Assembly: GCA_003508835.1 (NCBI GenBank)
Contig: PUFA01000034.1
Location: 3,374,501 to 3,438,500, forward strand
Direction: 5' to 3'
DNA from: Eonycteris spelaea
Taxonomy: Eukaryota; Chordata; Mammalia; Chiroptera; Pteropodidae
DNA: 64,000 nt
A model generated the notes under the pieces. It made no database searches, had not been told where the DNA came from, and saw nothing but the letters and a program-made list of their open reading frames with translations. Of this stretch, positions 1 through 11,215 are shown piece by piece (position 1 is the first letter of the stretch; each line of letters opens with the position of its first letter). The position numbers were made by a program, and so were the translations under genes.

Positions 1-1
1 C

Positions 2-7
2 TTTATT
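2..7 (-). terminator. possible C2orf72 poly(A) signal at the window edge
   Basis: TTTATT on the plus strand gives AATAAA on the minus strand, about 690 nt past the C2orf72 stop. The cleavage site would lie outside the window. This is a single hexamer, so support is weak. Confidence 0.25.
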
Positions 8-594
8 CTGGCTTGCTTGGAAGCCAAGGTCCTAGGAAGCCCAACCTCCTCTGCTCTGAGGATGCTTCCTAGACTATGGCAGGGAGAAGAGACTGGCTCA
101 GTTAGAGTTTCTCAAACGTGCCATGACTGGCATTTTGAGTGGAATAATTCTATGCTGTTGGAGATTGTCCTACACAATATGAGATGCCCACTAAATGCCA
201 GGGGCACCCACTGTCACAGGGACCCTCCCAACACACACACACACTCACACACTCACATGTTTCCAGTGCTGCCTAGAGGGGTAGTCAGGCCCTGGTTGAG
301 TGACAGGTGTAAGACCCGCCCCCCTCTCATCTGATGACTTCTGGTCCAGAGTTCCTTCCAGCTGCACTTGAAATGATGGATGCTCACGCAAACAACCACA
401 GGATGCCACAGCACCGCAGAGACTCAGAGTAACAGCCATCTGACTCAATGGCATAGAGAAACTGAGGCCCAGAGAGAAGAAACCATCTCACTGTGACCAG
501 AGAATGACCAAACGTCAAGCGGGATGATGTTTTCCTAGGTCTGGCTTAGCTTAGTAGGTCCTGCTGCCTTGCTGGTGACTGTCAGTGTGGCGAC

Positions 595-613
595 CCCCAG
601 CAGGTGGCGCCTC
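595..613 (+). promoter_or_regulatory. CTCF-like motif
   Basis: CCAGCAGGTGGCGCC closely fits the CTCF core consensus CCASYAGRKGGCRS. It lies about 85 nt downstream of the C2orf72 stop, in the 3' UTR. Motif only; occupancy unknown. Confidence 0.5.
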
Positions 614-696
614 CGTAGTTACTGCCGCCCCAAGGTCAACATGCAGGCATGGGGGCTCAGTGAGAAGGAGCCAGCCCCCTAGTCTGCAGGTTAGAG

Positions 697-860
697 CTAG
701 GGCAGCCCACGGGTCCAGACTTCACCTCGAGGGCCAGGGGGCTCAGCAGGAGGGTGGACGACTCCATCGCAGGCTCTTGACCCCTTTTCGGGATCCTCAC
801 AGTCTCCGTTGGGAAATATGGCTGTCAGTGCCAGCTCCTCCTCGGGGTCCTGGGGGGTAT
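697..860 (-). CDS. C2orf72: C2orf72 exon 3 with stop codon
   Basis: The acceptor TTCCCCCTCCTGTGTTCTAG lies just upstream. The exon reads [19 protein letters not shown], then [18 protein letters not shown], and stops with TAG at 699-697. The last dozen residues differ from the human end as I recall it, which is normal for this tail. The 3' UTR continues toward base 1. Confidence 0.92.
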
Positions 861-3800
861 CTAGAACACAGGAGGGGGAATCACCCAATCAGAAGATAAA
901 GTTCATGAGTGGGTAAGCTAAGAAGGAAGGGAGGGAATTGGCCCCAGTGACTATCTACTTCAAAAACACGACAAAATACATATCAAAAACCTTAAAAATG
1001 TACATACCCTTTGACCCAGCAATTCCACTTCTAGGATTTTATCCTAAGGAAATAATTAGGAATAATTAGTGGAACTGCTGCAGACATCTCGCTACCAGCC
1101 TAAGGATGAAACAGCACTGAGGATGGCTCAGCAGAAAGGAAAGAAAGACCTTGGGTCCTTGGTGGGGTCACTGGGCTCTGAATCAGCCCTGAAACGGACT
1201 GACCTCGAGAGTATCTTGTAGGTGAGATAATGAATGCCCTTGTTACTTATGCTAGTTTGAGTCACGGCTTCTTTCCCCGTAACTGAAACCGGTTATACCC
1301 TGATTTGATGTCCAACAAGGGGTTGGCTGAATAAATGGTAGCTCACCCACATGGTGGGATTCAGGCGTTAAAAATGATGTCTGTAATTCCATGGAACTAG
1401 ACACATACACACCTAAGCACAGGTCAAGTTGGGGGAATCGGAATAAGATGGGTGGATTGTTTCGATGTCAACATCCCAGTTGTGATATCATCCTATAGTT
1501 TTGTTACCATGGGGGAACCTGGGCGAAGTGAACACAGGAGCTCATGTGACTCTATAATTACCTCAAAAAAAAAAAAAACATAAACGATGATGCTGACATA
1601 TAATTATTGCTGTGGAATACCGCATAGTCACAATATGTTCTTGATGAAGAAAGCAGATTCCAAAACAATAGGTATAACTGTTTGTACGTAAGCATGCACA
1701 ATTCTACATTCGCGTATATTATAAATGCATATATACAATCTTTCGATGCAATTTGCATTTTAATATTCATTTCGCCAGGAGATTAAACAATTTGTGATAT
1801 GTTACAGAGGATAGTTATCTCAGATGTACATTAAAATGTCTGATTCCTTTGCTTTTGTTTTCCTTAAGTTTCCAGATACATCCAAAATGGTGAAATGAAC
1901 ATTTCTGCAATTAAATATTTTAAATAGCTGATGCAGATGATTTACTTACTATATAGAAGTAAACTGATTAAAATTTAAATAGCACAAGGAGATATAGACA
2001 GACAGGATGGTCTACCCCAAAATATAGATTTGTCGTTGTCTTTGAGTGATGGAATTAAGTGAATGGTTTTAATATTTCTGTTCTGTTCCTTCTTTTGTAT
2101 TATTTGAGCTCTCAACTGTGATAGCCAGAATTCTGAGATGGCCCCAAGCATCCCAGCCCTAGGCGCATCACTCCTCCTGCATAAGCCCCTCCTTTGAGTG
2201 AGGGTGGGATCTGTGAGGACGAGGGGACAGTCACTCCCTTGATCTGGGCACCAATCAGGATAAAGGTTATGGAGAGTCAGTCCTGCGATAATGTCACATT
2301 ATAGGAGCCCGGAGAGTCCCCTGCTGATCCGAGGAGCAGCTGCCAGGTGGTAAGAGGGCCTGTGAGGGACCTGCAGGGACGCTTGGACCTGGCAGCCAGC
2401 AAGAAGGCAGGGAGCGTGGTCCTACAGCGGCAAAGAAAGGGATTCTGCCAACAACCCTGCACCCTGTGAACTTGAAGGAGGCCCCAGGCGGCAGAAAGGA
2501 ACGCAGCTCCGTGAGGCCCTGAACAGAAGGCCCGGCTAAGCCACTCCTGGCTCCTGACTCTCAGAAAGTGTGAGAGAAGAAACGGGCGTTGTTTTAAGCT
2601 GATGAATTTGTGGTTAATCTGTTCCTCGGCAATAGAAGACTGATACCATCAACGAATAATTTCTTCTTTAAAAAAGGGCACAATCAAATGTCATTTTAAA
2701 GCACCGCTCGTTGTTTCTGTCACAAAGCTATACTGTTCAGCACACTTTAGGGATGGGGGGCAGGGGTCATGTATATCCAGCTGGTTACAACCTGCTGCCC
2801 CCAGTACAGTCATGCACCGCATCACGACAACGACGTTTTGGCCAACGATGGGCCGCGTGTACGAAGGTGGTCCCATGAGGTTATAACGCAGCTGAAAAAT
2901 TCCCGTCACCGTGTGGTGATGCTGCTGCAGGTAACCTACTGTGCTGTCAGCCGTGTAAAAGCATGACACATATCATTGTGTCTAGTATATGACACTTGAT
3001 AATGATAATAACAATACTGAAGAACTATGTTACCGGTTTCCATATTTACTATACACTACTTGTCATCGTTATTTGAGGATATATTCTTTCTACTTGTAAA
3101 AAAATGTTTGCTGTAAAATAGTATGCCATGTTTCGCTGGCAGCAACCTCGTATATCTTGCGTTTACTGCATCTCCCGATTGTATCATTTTCTCTTGTGCT
3201 CGATTTAACCTCGTGTTGTTTTGTACAGTGACGTGCGGTATATTACAGATTTGTAGCTTAGGAGCAGCAGGCTGCACTGGACCGCCCAGGTGTGCAGTAG
3301 GCTAGACCAGCTAGGGTTGTGTGAGAGCACTCTGATGTTCCCACGACTATGAGATCACGTAAGATGCATTTCTTAGAACGTATCCTCAAGGGTAAGCAGT
3401 GAATGACTGTACTTCCTACCTGAGTCACAACACACTCAGCCTACTCAGCGCCCCGTGGACCTCACGGAGCTGTCGTTCCTTTTCCCTTCTCCCTCACCTC
3501 CATTTAGCAGCCAGATGATTCTACCCTAGAAATGGGTCCTGGGTGGACGAGCTCCTTTCTCTCCAACACTGCCCCTTTGGGTGCAGGCTGCCCATCGTCC
3601 CTCCTGGGACTATGCAGCCCCCTCCTAGCTGGGCTCTGCCTCTGGTCGCTCCTTGCTCCTACAGTCCAGTCATGTCTCTAACACACCCCGAATCTCCACA
3701 TCCCTGCTCAGAAATCGCCCAGGGTGCACTATTCTTGCGAGACGCGGGTCCAGGGCCCCGATTTGGTCCCACTGGCTTCCTCTGCCACGGCCCTCACCAG

Positions 3801-6800
3801 TGTCCTTCTGGACCTCACCCCTGGCACTCCTGACAGGGGCCCTTTTTCTGAGTGTGACATCGTGCCGTCAAGTTCACGGTGATCCCTCTTCGAATCTTGC
3901 CATTTCTGCCTAAGAAGGTCCTCCGGCCCCCGCTCACATGTCACTTGCTCCGTGAGACCAGGCATCTGGCTGGTTCTGTGTGCCCCACCACACGTGTGGC
4001 TGACACCTTTGTTGCAGCCCTGCCCACACTGTTTCGCTAAGCTGAGACTCCTGGGGCTAGAGCCCTGCTGACCGAGCCTGTGTGCTGGCTGGCTGGTGGC
4101 GGGGGGCATTCCCCATTGCTCGCCCCCACACCCCACACATGGCAAGCGCTCCGTGGATACAGGTCCACTTCCTCTCTAACGTCCCTATGTACACGTGACT
4201 ACTCCCACAATCCCAAGCACCCAGCCCTCAGGGTCCAGGCCAGGAAGGTGACATACTCACCCTGAGCTGGGACACTGGGGGAGGTGGCCTCCGGGTCCTT
4301 CCCCCGGCTCCAAGGACCCCAGGAAAAGCAGGCCAGCAGCGCAGGGAGGCCTGGTCTCTCCCAGGCTCCTTCCACTAGAAGAACACAAAGTCCCAGAGGC
4401 AGCAGGTCAGAGTTTGACTCCACTGGGAAGATTTTCTGGTCAGCAAACCAAGAGCTTCGACTGGCAACTGCCCCCGTTTCAACTATCTGATTCGAAAACG
4501 AAAACAAAAATGAAGATTCTGATTTGCAAAGGGGAGGAGGGGTTTCGCACTTAAAAATAAAAAGCAAACCAAAAAAAAGATTGCTTTCTATATATCATGT
4601 CATCCTCACAAAAACCGTATGGTGTAGGAACCGTGTTGGGGAAACTACAGTAATACAGTGACAAGGATGACATGAAACGAGTTACAGTTACCAAGCGCCA
4701 ATGAAAATGTTGAAGGAGCAGCAATTTCCCCGATTTTTCATTTACACTATTCCGTAATAGGAACAGATTTACTCTCTTTTTTTGATAATCACACACAACA
4801 CAGTCGCAGGTTGATTCTAGTTTCCTTACTATAGGACTACCTAAGTTAGCTGAGATCACCTGAGAGCCCCAACATCTGGAATAAGGCAACAGAGTTTCGA
4901 AAGAAGACTCCAGCCAAACACACAGGAAATCCTTTTTCATAATATTTTTTACTCAGGTCCTATTTCTTCGTAATTTGCACCCAGTCTAACAAGACTGGAT
5001 TCGTAGTTTTTCAACCCAAAGGCAGCTGGATTAGGCCTAAATTGGGTAAAAAGGGCACGCCGAGAGGCAGGCAACCTAAAAGTATAAGAAGAGTCATGAG
5101 GCAGTGACAAGAGAGACTGAAAAACTTCAAAGTGCCAGATGCAATTGCTAGCAAAACCTTAGCGACAGAAACGCACGGTACCGCCTGCTGCCCAGGCCTG
5201 GCAGGAACAGGGGGACAGTGAGTTATAATTACATGCATGACCGTTGGTCACTAACGAAAGGTTTTATGGCCTTCGGTATGTTTTTAGACAAGCAGAAATG
5301 GGATCGATTTCCTTTGCAAAGGGTAAAACTTTTGTTCAGTGTTAGTGTTTTAAAGGAGGCAGCTTCTGCATGCCAGGCATGTGTTGGGGGGAAATGGGAA
5401 TACGGTGGCGATTAAACTCACAAGGGAATGTGACCAAACCACATGGTAAGAGATTAGAGAGCAGAAATGGGGTCTGGGATTTCACTTTCGAACATGCAAA
5501 AAAAAAAAAAAAATGAGTGAGGAGGATCAGGGAAGGCTTCCTGGAGGAGGAAATCCAAGTCTGAACGATGAGATGGGATTAGTCAGGTGAAGAGGAGGGA
5601 TGAAAGAAAAAAGCGTTTCATGCTGAGGTGACTGTGATGTGTGCAAAAGCCTAAGAGGCCAGATCAAATTTGGCTCTGGGGAATGAAAAGTTGTCCCTCC
5701 AGGATGGGAGAAAGCTAAGAGACTAAGGGCTCAGGGAATTTTCTAGGCAACAGCTCATTAGGGGGCAGATAAATTTCCCCCGTGGGGCCAGGTCAGCGAA
5801 GGGGCTGGCATCAACAGTGGGAAGGACGATCTACCTGGCATTCCCTGACGGTTGCGGAGTTTCAACGCTAGTTGACTTCCACAGACTCAATTGGAAGAGG
5901 CTGTCGGCGTGGGGGGAAGGTGGGGGCAGGATCCGCAGCTGAGAGGGATGGCCTTCACCCAGGCAAGCCAGGCTGGCAGGCGGGTCTGTGACATTTATGA
6001 CTTCTGAGGTCTCCTTGCTAGAAAAGCCGCCCCCATGCCCCCACCCCCGCCCGCAAGTCCGGCACCTCCCGGTGGGTCCATAACACGCCAGCCAGGCAGA
6101 GCACAACCTGTCTCCATTGTCTCTTTAGCAAGAAGGACTGGGCGAGGCTGGAGGGGAGGCTGGAGGGCTTGGGGAAGAGCAGGTACGGGGGTGGGGTGGG
6201 GTGGGGTCGGGGGAGCAGGGAGTGCAAGCAACGCCCCTGCATCTTCCAGCTTGCCAGATCCAGCCGTACTTCTTGTGCGTATTTGAATGCCGGGACACTG
6301 GGAAGTTCCCATAAGACCTTGTGTACAGGATGGAAAAGAGTCTGACCCCGCTACTGATGGGAGCAAAAAAAAAAAAAAAAAAAGACCCTCACGCCCCACC
6401 CCCCACTTCCGGAGAAAGCGAGGGAAGGGAAGGGAGGAAGGCTCAGCAGCGGCCGCACAACCTGGGCGGGTAGCTGACAGGGACTAGCACATTTGGTGCC
6501 CTCAGGCCCTCACACCCTTTCCCCACACCTCCGAGTCCCGGCCTCTTTCCTCGCCTGGTCCCTTCGACCCTGCGGCGCTTCCACCCTGAGCCTCCACTGC
6601 CGAATCCCGAGCTGCGCCACGTCCTAGCAGCCCCGGGCACCGCCAACCCCTCCCCCGAGTCCCAAGTTTGTCTTCCTCCCGCCTTGCAACTTGCGCAACC
6701 CGAGGCTTTCCCGTCTCCTCCCCCTCCGGCTCCTCGCCCCCCGGCTCCTCCCCTGAGCTCCCAGATGCCCGGCCCAGCCCAACCGTCTCCACCAACGAAC

Positions 6801-7667
6801 CTCCCCAGCCTTCGGTCCCCTCGGCTTCCCTTTGCCCGTTTATCTCCTGTGCATTCAGGATCCTCCCGCGACACTCGACCCCTTGCCCAGGGCCAGCCCG
6901 CGCTAGCTGGGGGCCTAGTGTTAGGCACCTCTTTTCTCTGGGCCTCAGTTTACCTCGGTGCATTATGTGTGTGTGTGGGGGGGCTGGCCTAAAGAGATCC
7001 AGCTTGGGGGCCTTCCCGCTGCCGCTGCCCGCCCACGCACTCCCGGCTCTGCGCCCCTCACCTGGTCGCGCGGGCCCTGCTGCTTGCAGGACTCTGCAGG
7101 CCGCCGCCTGGACGGCCAGACTGGAGGCGGGGTGGCCGGGGCGGTAGACGGCCGCCTGCACCGGGCCTCCCGCCTGCTGGCCGAACACCGTGCGCAGCAG
7201 CGCCTCCAGGAGCCGCAGTCCCGGCGCCACCGCGTCCTCGGGCCCGGCCTCGGCCACTAGCACCCCGACCAGAGCCGCGCCGGCCCGCCGCCGATCGCGC
7301 ACGTCCCGCAGCATCTCCCGCAGGTGGCGCCGCGGCTCCCGGGACGCCAGCGACGACGCGCGGCACAGCACGAAGACGAGCGGCGAGTGGATGGCGCGCG
7401 CCCTGGCCGTCCCGGGCGCCCGTGCGCCCCTCGCGCCGGGGGCCCCGCGCCCTGGGCCGCAGCAGCGCTCGCCTTGCCGGCGGCTGGATCGGGCGGGAAC
7501 ACGGCCCGGGCGAAGTCCCGCAGCAGCGTGCGGCTCTGCTCGCGCTCCCACAGCTCGCCCACCAGCAGCACCTGCCCGCGGCCGCCCGCCGCCTCCACCA
7601 ACGCCTGGAAGGGCAGCTCCGCCGGGCGCGCGGGCCCGGCCGCCAGCGCCTCCAGCTCGCGCTCCAT
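697..7667 (-). CDS. C2orf72: C2orf72 ortholog, three coding exons
   Basis: Uncharacterised conserved protein; I know of no established function. Coding exons run 7667-7062, 4374-4261 and 860-697. The product starts [10 protein letters not shown], has a [10 protein letters not shown] motif at residues 31-40, then a core with [23 protein letters not shown] and [12 protein letters not shown]. Exon 2 encodes [20 protein letters not shown], and exon 3 encodes [13 protein letters not shown] and ends near GLP. These match the human protein as I remember it. Donors are CCAG/GTGAGG and CAGG/GTGAGT; acceptors are TTCTTCTAG and TGTTCTAG. Both introns are phase 1. As written, exon 1 is 606 nt and needs 607 to join exon 2 in frame: the N-terminal part is in one frame and the core from about base 7415 downward is in another. 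With that one base the coding length would be 885 nt, 294 residues, close to the human length. Gene identity is secure; functional status is not. Confidence 0.93.
965..1580 (+). mobile_element. L1 3' end, ancient, interrupted
   Basis: Contains the L1 phrase CCCAGCAATTCCACTTCTAG, later the TGTCCAACAAGGGGTTGGCT block, GTTAAAAATGATG and a terminal poly(A) run at 1565-1578. About 1068-1290 does not fit the L1 and looks like an inserted older repeat. Lies in C2orf72 intron 2. Confidence 0.7.
2120..2650 (+). repeat. ancient interspersed repeat, family not assigned
   Basis: Reads like an old mammalian repeat: a GATGGCCCCAAGCAT-like start and an end resembling GTTTTAAGCTGATGAATTTG then GGCAATAGAAGACTGATAC. 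Located in C2orf72 intron 2. Confidence 0.45.
2807..3409. mobile_element. MER2-type DNA transposon
   Basis: Terminal inverted repeats CAGTCATGCACCGCATCACG at the left and TGAATGACTG at the right, flanked by TA at 2805-2806 and 3410-3411, as expected for Tc1/mariner (Tigger-related) elements. Internal text such as TACAGATTTGTAGCTTAGGA matches MER2 as I recall it. Non-autonomous fossil in C2orf72 intron 2. Confidence 0.8.
3540..4010. repeat. possible L2-like 3' fragment
   Basis: C/T-rich text with TCCACATCCCTGCTCAG, CCTCACCAGTGTCC and TCACATGTCACTTGCTC resembles diverged L2 3' sequence. Weak. Confidence 0.3.
4261..4374 (-). CDS. C2orf72: C2orf72 exon 2
   Basis: 114-nt symmetrical exon entering and leaving in phase 1. 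The acceptor is a pyrimidine run ending TTCTTCTAG and the donor is CTCAGG/GTGAGTATG. It encodes [19 protein letters not shown] followed by [19 protein letters not shown], strongly conserved with human C2orf72. Confidence 0.93.
4375..6500. other. C2orf72 intron 1, distal part
   Basis: No gene recognised. Contains A-rich runs at 5498-5513 and 6366-6383 and a G-run array at 6187-6213. The longest open frames lack family signals. Confidence 0.5.
6187..6213 (+). other. G-quadruplex motif
   Basis: Five consecutive runs of four or more G separated by one or two bases. It lies in C2orf72 intron 1 about 850 bp past exon 1. Confidence 0.6.
7062..7667 (-). CDS. C2orf72: C2orf72 exon 1 (frame disrupted)
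   Basis: Start codon at 7667, inside a CpG-rich stretch. Residues 1 to about 75 read cleanly to [10 protein letters not shown]. The conserved [13 protein letters not shown] segment then appears one frame over, so one base is lost (or two gained) between about 7475 and 7400, where the sequence is G/C homopolymer-rich. The exon ends at 7062 with donor CCAG/GTGAGG. Confidence 0.9.
7317..7333 (+). promoter_or_regulatory. CTCF-like motif in C2orf72 exon 1
   Basis: CGCAGGTGGCGCCG on the plus strand, antisense within coding exon 1. Moderate fit to the CTCF core; could simply reflect codon and GC composition. Confidence 0.3.
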
Positions 7668-7859
7668 GCCCGCCGCCACCAGTTCTCTGCAGCCGCCGCA
7701 ACCTTGCCCGCGCTGCGGGCCTTTCGGGGCGGCGGCGGCCGCGGCCGGAGAGGACACGCCCCCGAGGGCTGCGCCTGGCCCGACCCCCGGCCCGCGGGCC
7801 GGCCTCTCAGCGCTCCAACCCCGAGCTGCGCTGCGGGCAGGGGCTTCCTCCCCGAGCCC

Positions 7860-10228
7860 TCTAGGGGTGGCGCATCCCGGAGTCCCTGTGGCAGAAACTT
7901 GGGGGTGGGGGGGGCGTGGAATGAGCCCCGCGTTTGCTCATTCATCCATGCATCCACCCACACACCCAGACAGCCCACAACTACTTATCGAGCACCTACT
8001 AGGTGCAGGGCAGGAGTGGGAGTGAGACAGAAAATTCCCGTGTGAACAGAGATACCCTCACGAGTCATGGTTTTGAGGCCTGGAGCAGTTATGGCTGAGG
8101 GATCCACATGGTCTTGGGACAGGAACTTTTAGGGTCAGGACCTGCCCCTAACCGCTGTTTTGCGGTGGTGGTGGCGCCCACAGGGAGAAGGGGGTGCAGA
8201 GAAGCGGGGGACGGAGGTGAGAAAACAGGGGGAGCAGGGGGTTCTCCTGGTACTTCTTTCTGTAGCTTACTTCTTGGGCTTCCAGGATGTAAGGAAAACG
8301 AATCGAAGGCTCATTATTCAACAAGTACTTCTTACCTTTAGGGCGGTGGCCTTGGCCCTGGGGGTAACAACCACGAAGGCAGGAGCGTGGCTCCCTATGG
8401 AGCAGAAGATGGGGCGGGGGCGGGGGAGCGGACATGGGGCACGGACGGTGCTCGATGTGGAGCAGGGGGATGTCGATAGGCCCTGTCAGAAGCAGGAACG
8501 CGTTTCCTTTCGTTCCAAGAGTCTAGGTCCGCTTCGTCCCGCAGAACGTTCCGCGGCGATGGCGGTGGCTTATCCTATCGTGCCGTCTCACGCAGTAACC
8601 ACCAGCCGCACGTGGCGACTACTGCGCGCTCCGCTAGCGCAACTGAGGCACTTGCATTTTCATTTTATGGGATTTTAATTAAATATAAATAGCTGCATGT
8701 GTTCAGTGGTTGCCTCACCGGACAGCGCTGGTCAAGGCTCTTGACCTCCCCTCTGTCACACAGCAGAGAACGCCTTTGGGTCAAGACCATGTTAAACTCA
8801 GCTGTCTCCTTCACCATCTCACCCCCAATCTGCTCTACCACTTACTCTGTTTCCTGATCCCTACAATTCTGCTGCGCCATCTCCTCCTGGAGAGTTCGTA
8901 TAACCATTCGATAAAACAAAACTTTTTCCAGCACCTGCTGTGCGCAAGCAGTGGGGATTCAAAGATGCACAAGCAGCCCTGTCCTACGTCTGATCATCCA
9001 GCAGTTGCTTCGACCAATGTTTGGGGGAAGGACCCCAGATCTTTGTTGAGGTGCTAGTTAGTATGACCCCTTGCTTCTGTGTATTGTCTGCCCAAGGCAG
9101 AGATCCAGAGACTTGGGTAGAAGAAAAAGCCCAAGATTTGGAGCAAGCAGCCCTGGGCTGGAATCAGGGTTGAGTCCCAGCACCAGCTCAGTGATTCACT
9201 CACTCAGTCTGTGAGTCTTGTATCACGTCTGTATTCAAAGCAGCCGGATAGCAGAGGGCTGAGGAAGGGGCAAATATAAGATCGACTTCAGATTTCTTAA
9301 CACCAACACTGGATTTAAGCAAACAGTTGAATAATATTTTTAAAGTATCACAAGAAAGGACTTTGAAGCTAGGTTTGGAGTTCTAGCTACATCGTCAGGT
9401 GTTCGAAGGCTCAGCAGGTTCATCATACAGAACCCCCTCTTTGAAAACCTGGAGGAAGCACTCCAACAAGAAGAGAAACCAATACAACAGGCGTGCTCCA
9501 CGATATCAAGTAGGGGGATTGAATCGCTCATTTGGATCCGTCCTGTCTGGGACCGGTGCAGTGCAGTGTCAGCAAAACACAGCCTGGATGAGCACAGGCT
9601 GAAAGGGTGGCAGAGCCGACGGGAGTCCTGCCCAGCGAATGCAAAGGGAATGGTCCCCACCGAGGTCACCTCTTTGAGGGAGACGTAGCAGCTGACTAGG
9701 GGAAGAACTCTCAGATGTGCTGTTATTTTCATACCATCTTACAAGGCATGTCTAAAGCCAACATGCTCAGCCTCTTTCTTTAATCTCTGGCTCTAAATGT
9801 CCAGGTAACAATTCCAAACTTTCCAGTTATGGGGGTAGTGGATGGATCAGAGCGAGGGGGTGGGGGGTGGGGGGTGTTAAACAAAGGTTAGAGTCCAGGG
9901 CCAGTGAAGTTTACCTTTATCTGAGTTATTTACATGGCAAAGGTTCAGGTATTAAATTAACAGGAAACTACAAAGACTTAAAAAAAAAAAAAAAGGCCCT
10001 ATGCCAAGAATATTCCTTCCTCCTCTCTGTCCATGCCCTAGAAAAGGTCATAATACAAATAGAGTTTTTCTTCTTTCTCTGGTTTTCAATGGTGATACAA
10101 AGTGCAACTAGGATTTCTGAAACAATTTGCTTCATGTTCTTTCAAACAGAACTTGGCAGGAAGGGGGACAGGAAATGCTGATTTGGAAAACAAGGAATAA
10201 TAATCTTGGTCTGGTTGCAGGCAATTCC
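7860..10228. other. intergenic sequence upstream of C2orf72
   Basis: About 7940-8030 resembles an L2/MIR end and 8610-8740 an ancient repeat with AAATATAAATAGCTGCATGT. Apart from these I recognise no gene and no tRNA or snRNA. Confidence 0.4.
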
Positions 10229-10434
10229 TTTCTCCTCTTTTCTCCCTCTCTCATCCTATTCTTTTTTCCTGCCTTCCCCTCCCCCTTCCCCTCCTTTCCC
10301 TCCCCTCCCCTCCTATTCTCTCCCTTCCCCTTCCTTTCTCTTCCCATCCCTTCCCCTGCCCCCACCTTTGCCTTTTTTCCTTTCCCATCACGTTTTCATC
10401 TCTTCTTCTTCTTCTCTCTCTTTTCTTTCTGCCA
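10229..10434 (+). repeat. homopyrimidine tract
   Basis: About 200 nt almost entirely C and T, broken by few purines, with irregular CCCCTTCC and TTCCC units. Purine strand on minus; a candidate for triplex (H-DNA) formation. Confidence 0.85.
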
Positions 10435-10789
10435 CATTTTACCCTAAGACAATTGTTCTGAGAGCTACAAGGAATATGGAATTTGGTGAGACCTTATGGC
10501 TTTCTGGGGAGAAAGACCTTAAATGTGAGGAGACCCTGGAGGGGAAGGAGGTCGAGGGAGCCCCCAGGACCCCGGAGGAATGAGGCTGGGGCGGGAGGAG
10601 GTTTGGCAGGAAGTTTGAAGACTGGGTGTGACAAGGGGTTGCGAGTTCTCAGTGAAGCAGCCCCTCGGCCCTGTCCTGGCTGCTGGGTGACCAGACAAGG
10701 GCCCCACTGTGGTAACACTTCAGTTCCTGTTTTTGAGGCAGTAAAATTTTCCTTTCTTTTTTTTTTTCTAGTTTTTTTGGCTGTTCTAA

Positions 10790-11215
10790 TAATTAAGTTG
10801 ACATAAGACAAATTAACGGGAGAAAAACAAACATAATTACATATGCATGAGAGCCCAGAGAAGGGATGAGCTCGAAGGCTGCCAGGCAGTTGAGGCTAAT
10901 AAACCATCCTGAGCTTAGGAAAGGGACAGGGCCTGGGGCTCCACGGGGGGAGAGCCGGTCACAGGAAGGTAAGAAGAACAGATGTTTGGCAATCAGAAGT
11001 TTGCCCCATCATGTAGATTATTTTTTTGAGATAAAAAAAGTTATCTCTGGTAATAGCTCTCTTGCAGATGCAGGCCCCCTATCCAAATTCTTTTAGGCAT
11101 TTAAGGGGGAGATAAAGTTTGTCCTGAGTCTGCTAGGCCTTGATGGCCTTCCGCTCAAAATAATCCACATGCCAAAATGACATTTTTTGGGGGCGGCATA
11201 TTCTCTTCCTTTTCA
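10790..11215 (+). mobile_element. LTR-like repeat, copy 1
   Basis: Aligns by eye with 17830-18250 in the same orientation: the AGACAAATTAACGGGAGAAA start, a middle AATTCTTTTAGGCATTTAAG block, and the CTCAAAATAATCCACATGCC end. Family not assigned. Confidence 0.55.

Larger units (their letters stand above)
7000..7800. promoter_or_regulatory. CpG-rich 5' region of C2orf72
   Basis: Dense CG dinucleotides over exon 1 and just upstream, in sharp contrast with the CpG-poor flanks. This resembles a CpG-island promoter with the coding start at 7667. Boundaries are judged by eye. The composition also creates long antisense open frames with no recognisable content. Confidence 0.65.

Noticed and set aside
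7190..8045. Long plus-strand frames opposite C2orf72 exon 1
   Set aside because: Same effect: stop-poor GC-rich DNA antisense to a recognised coding exon.
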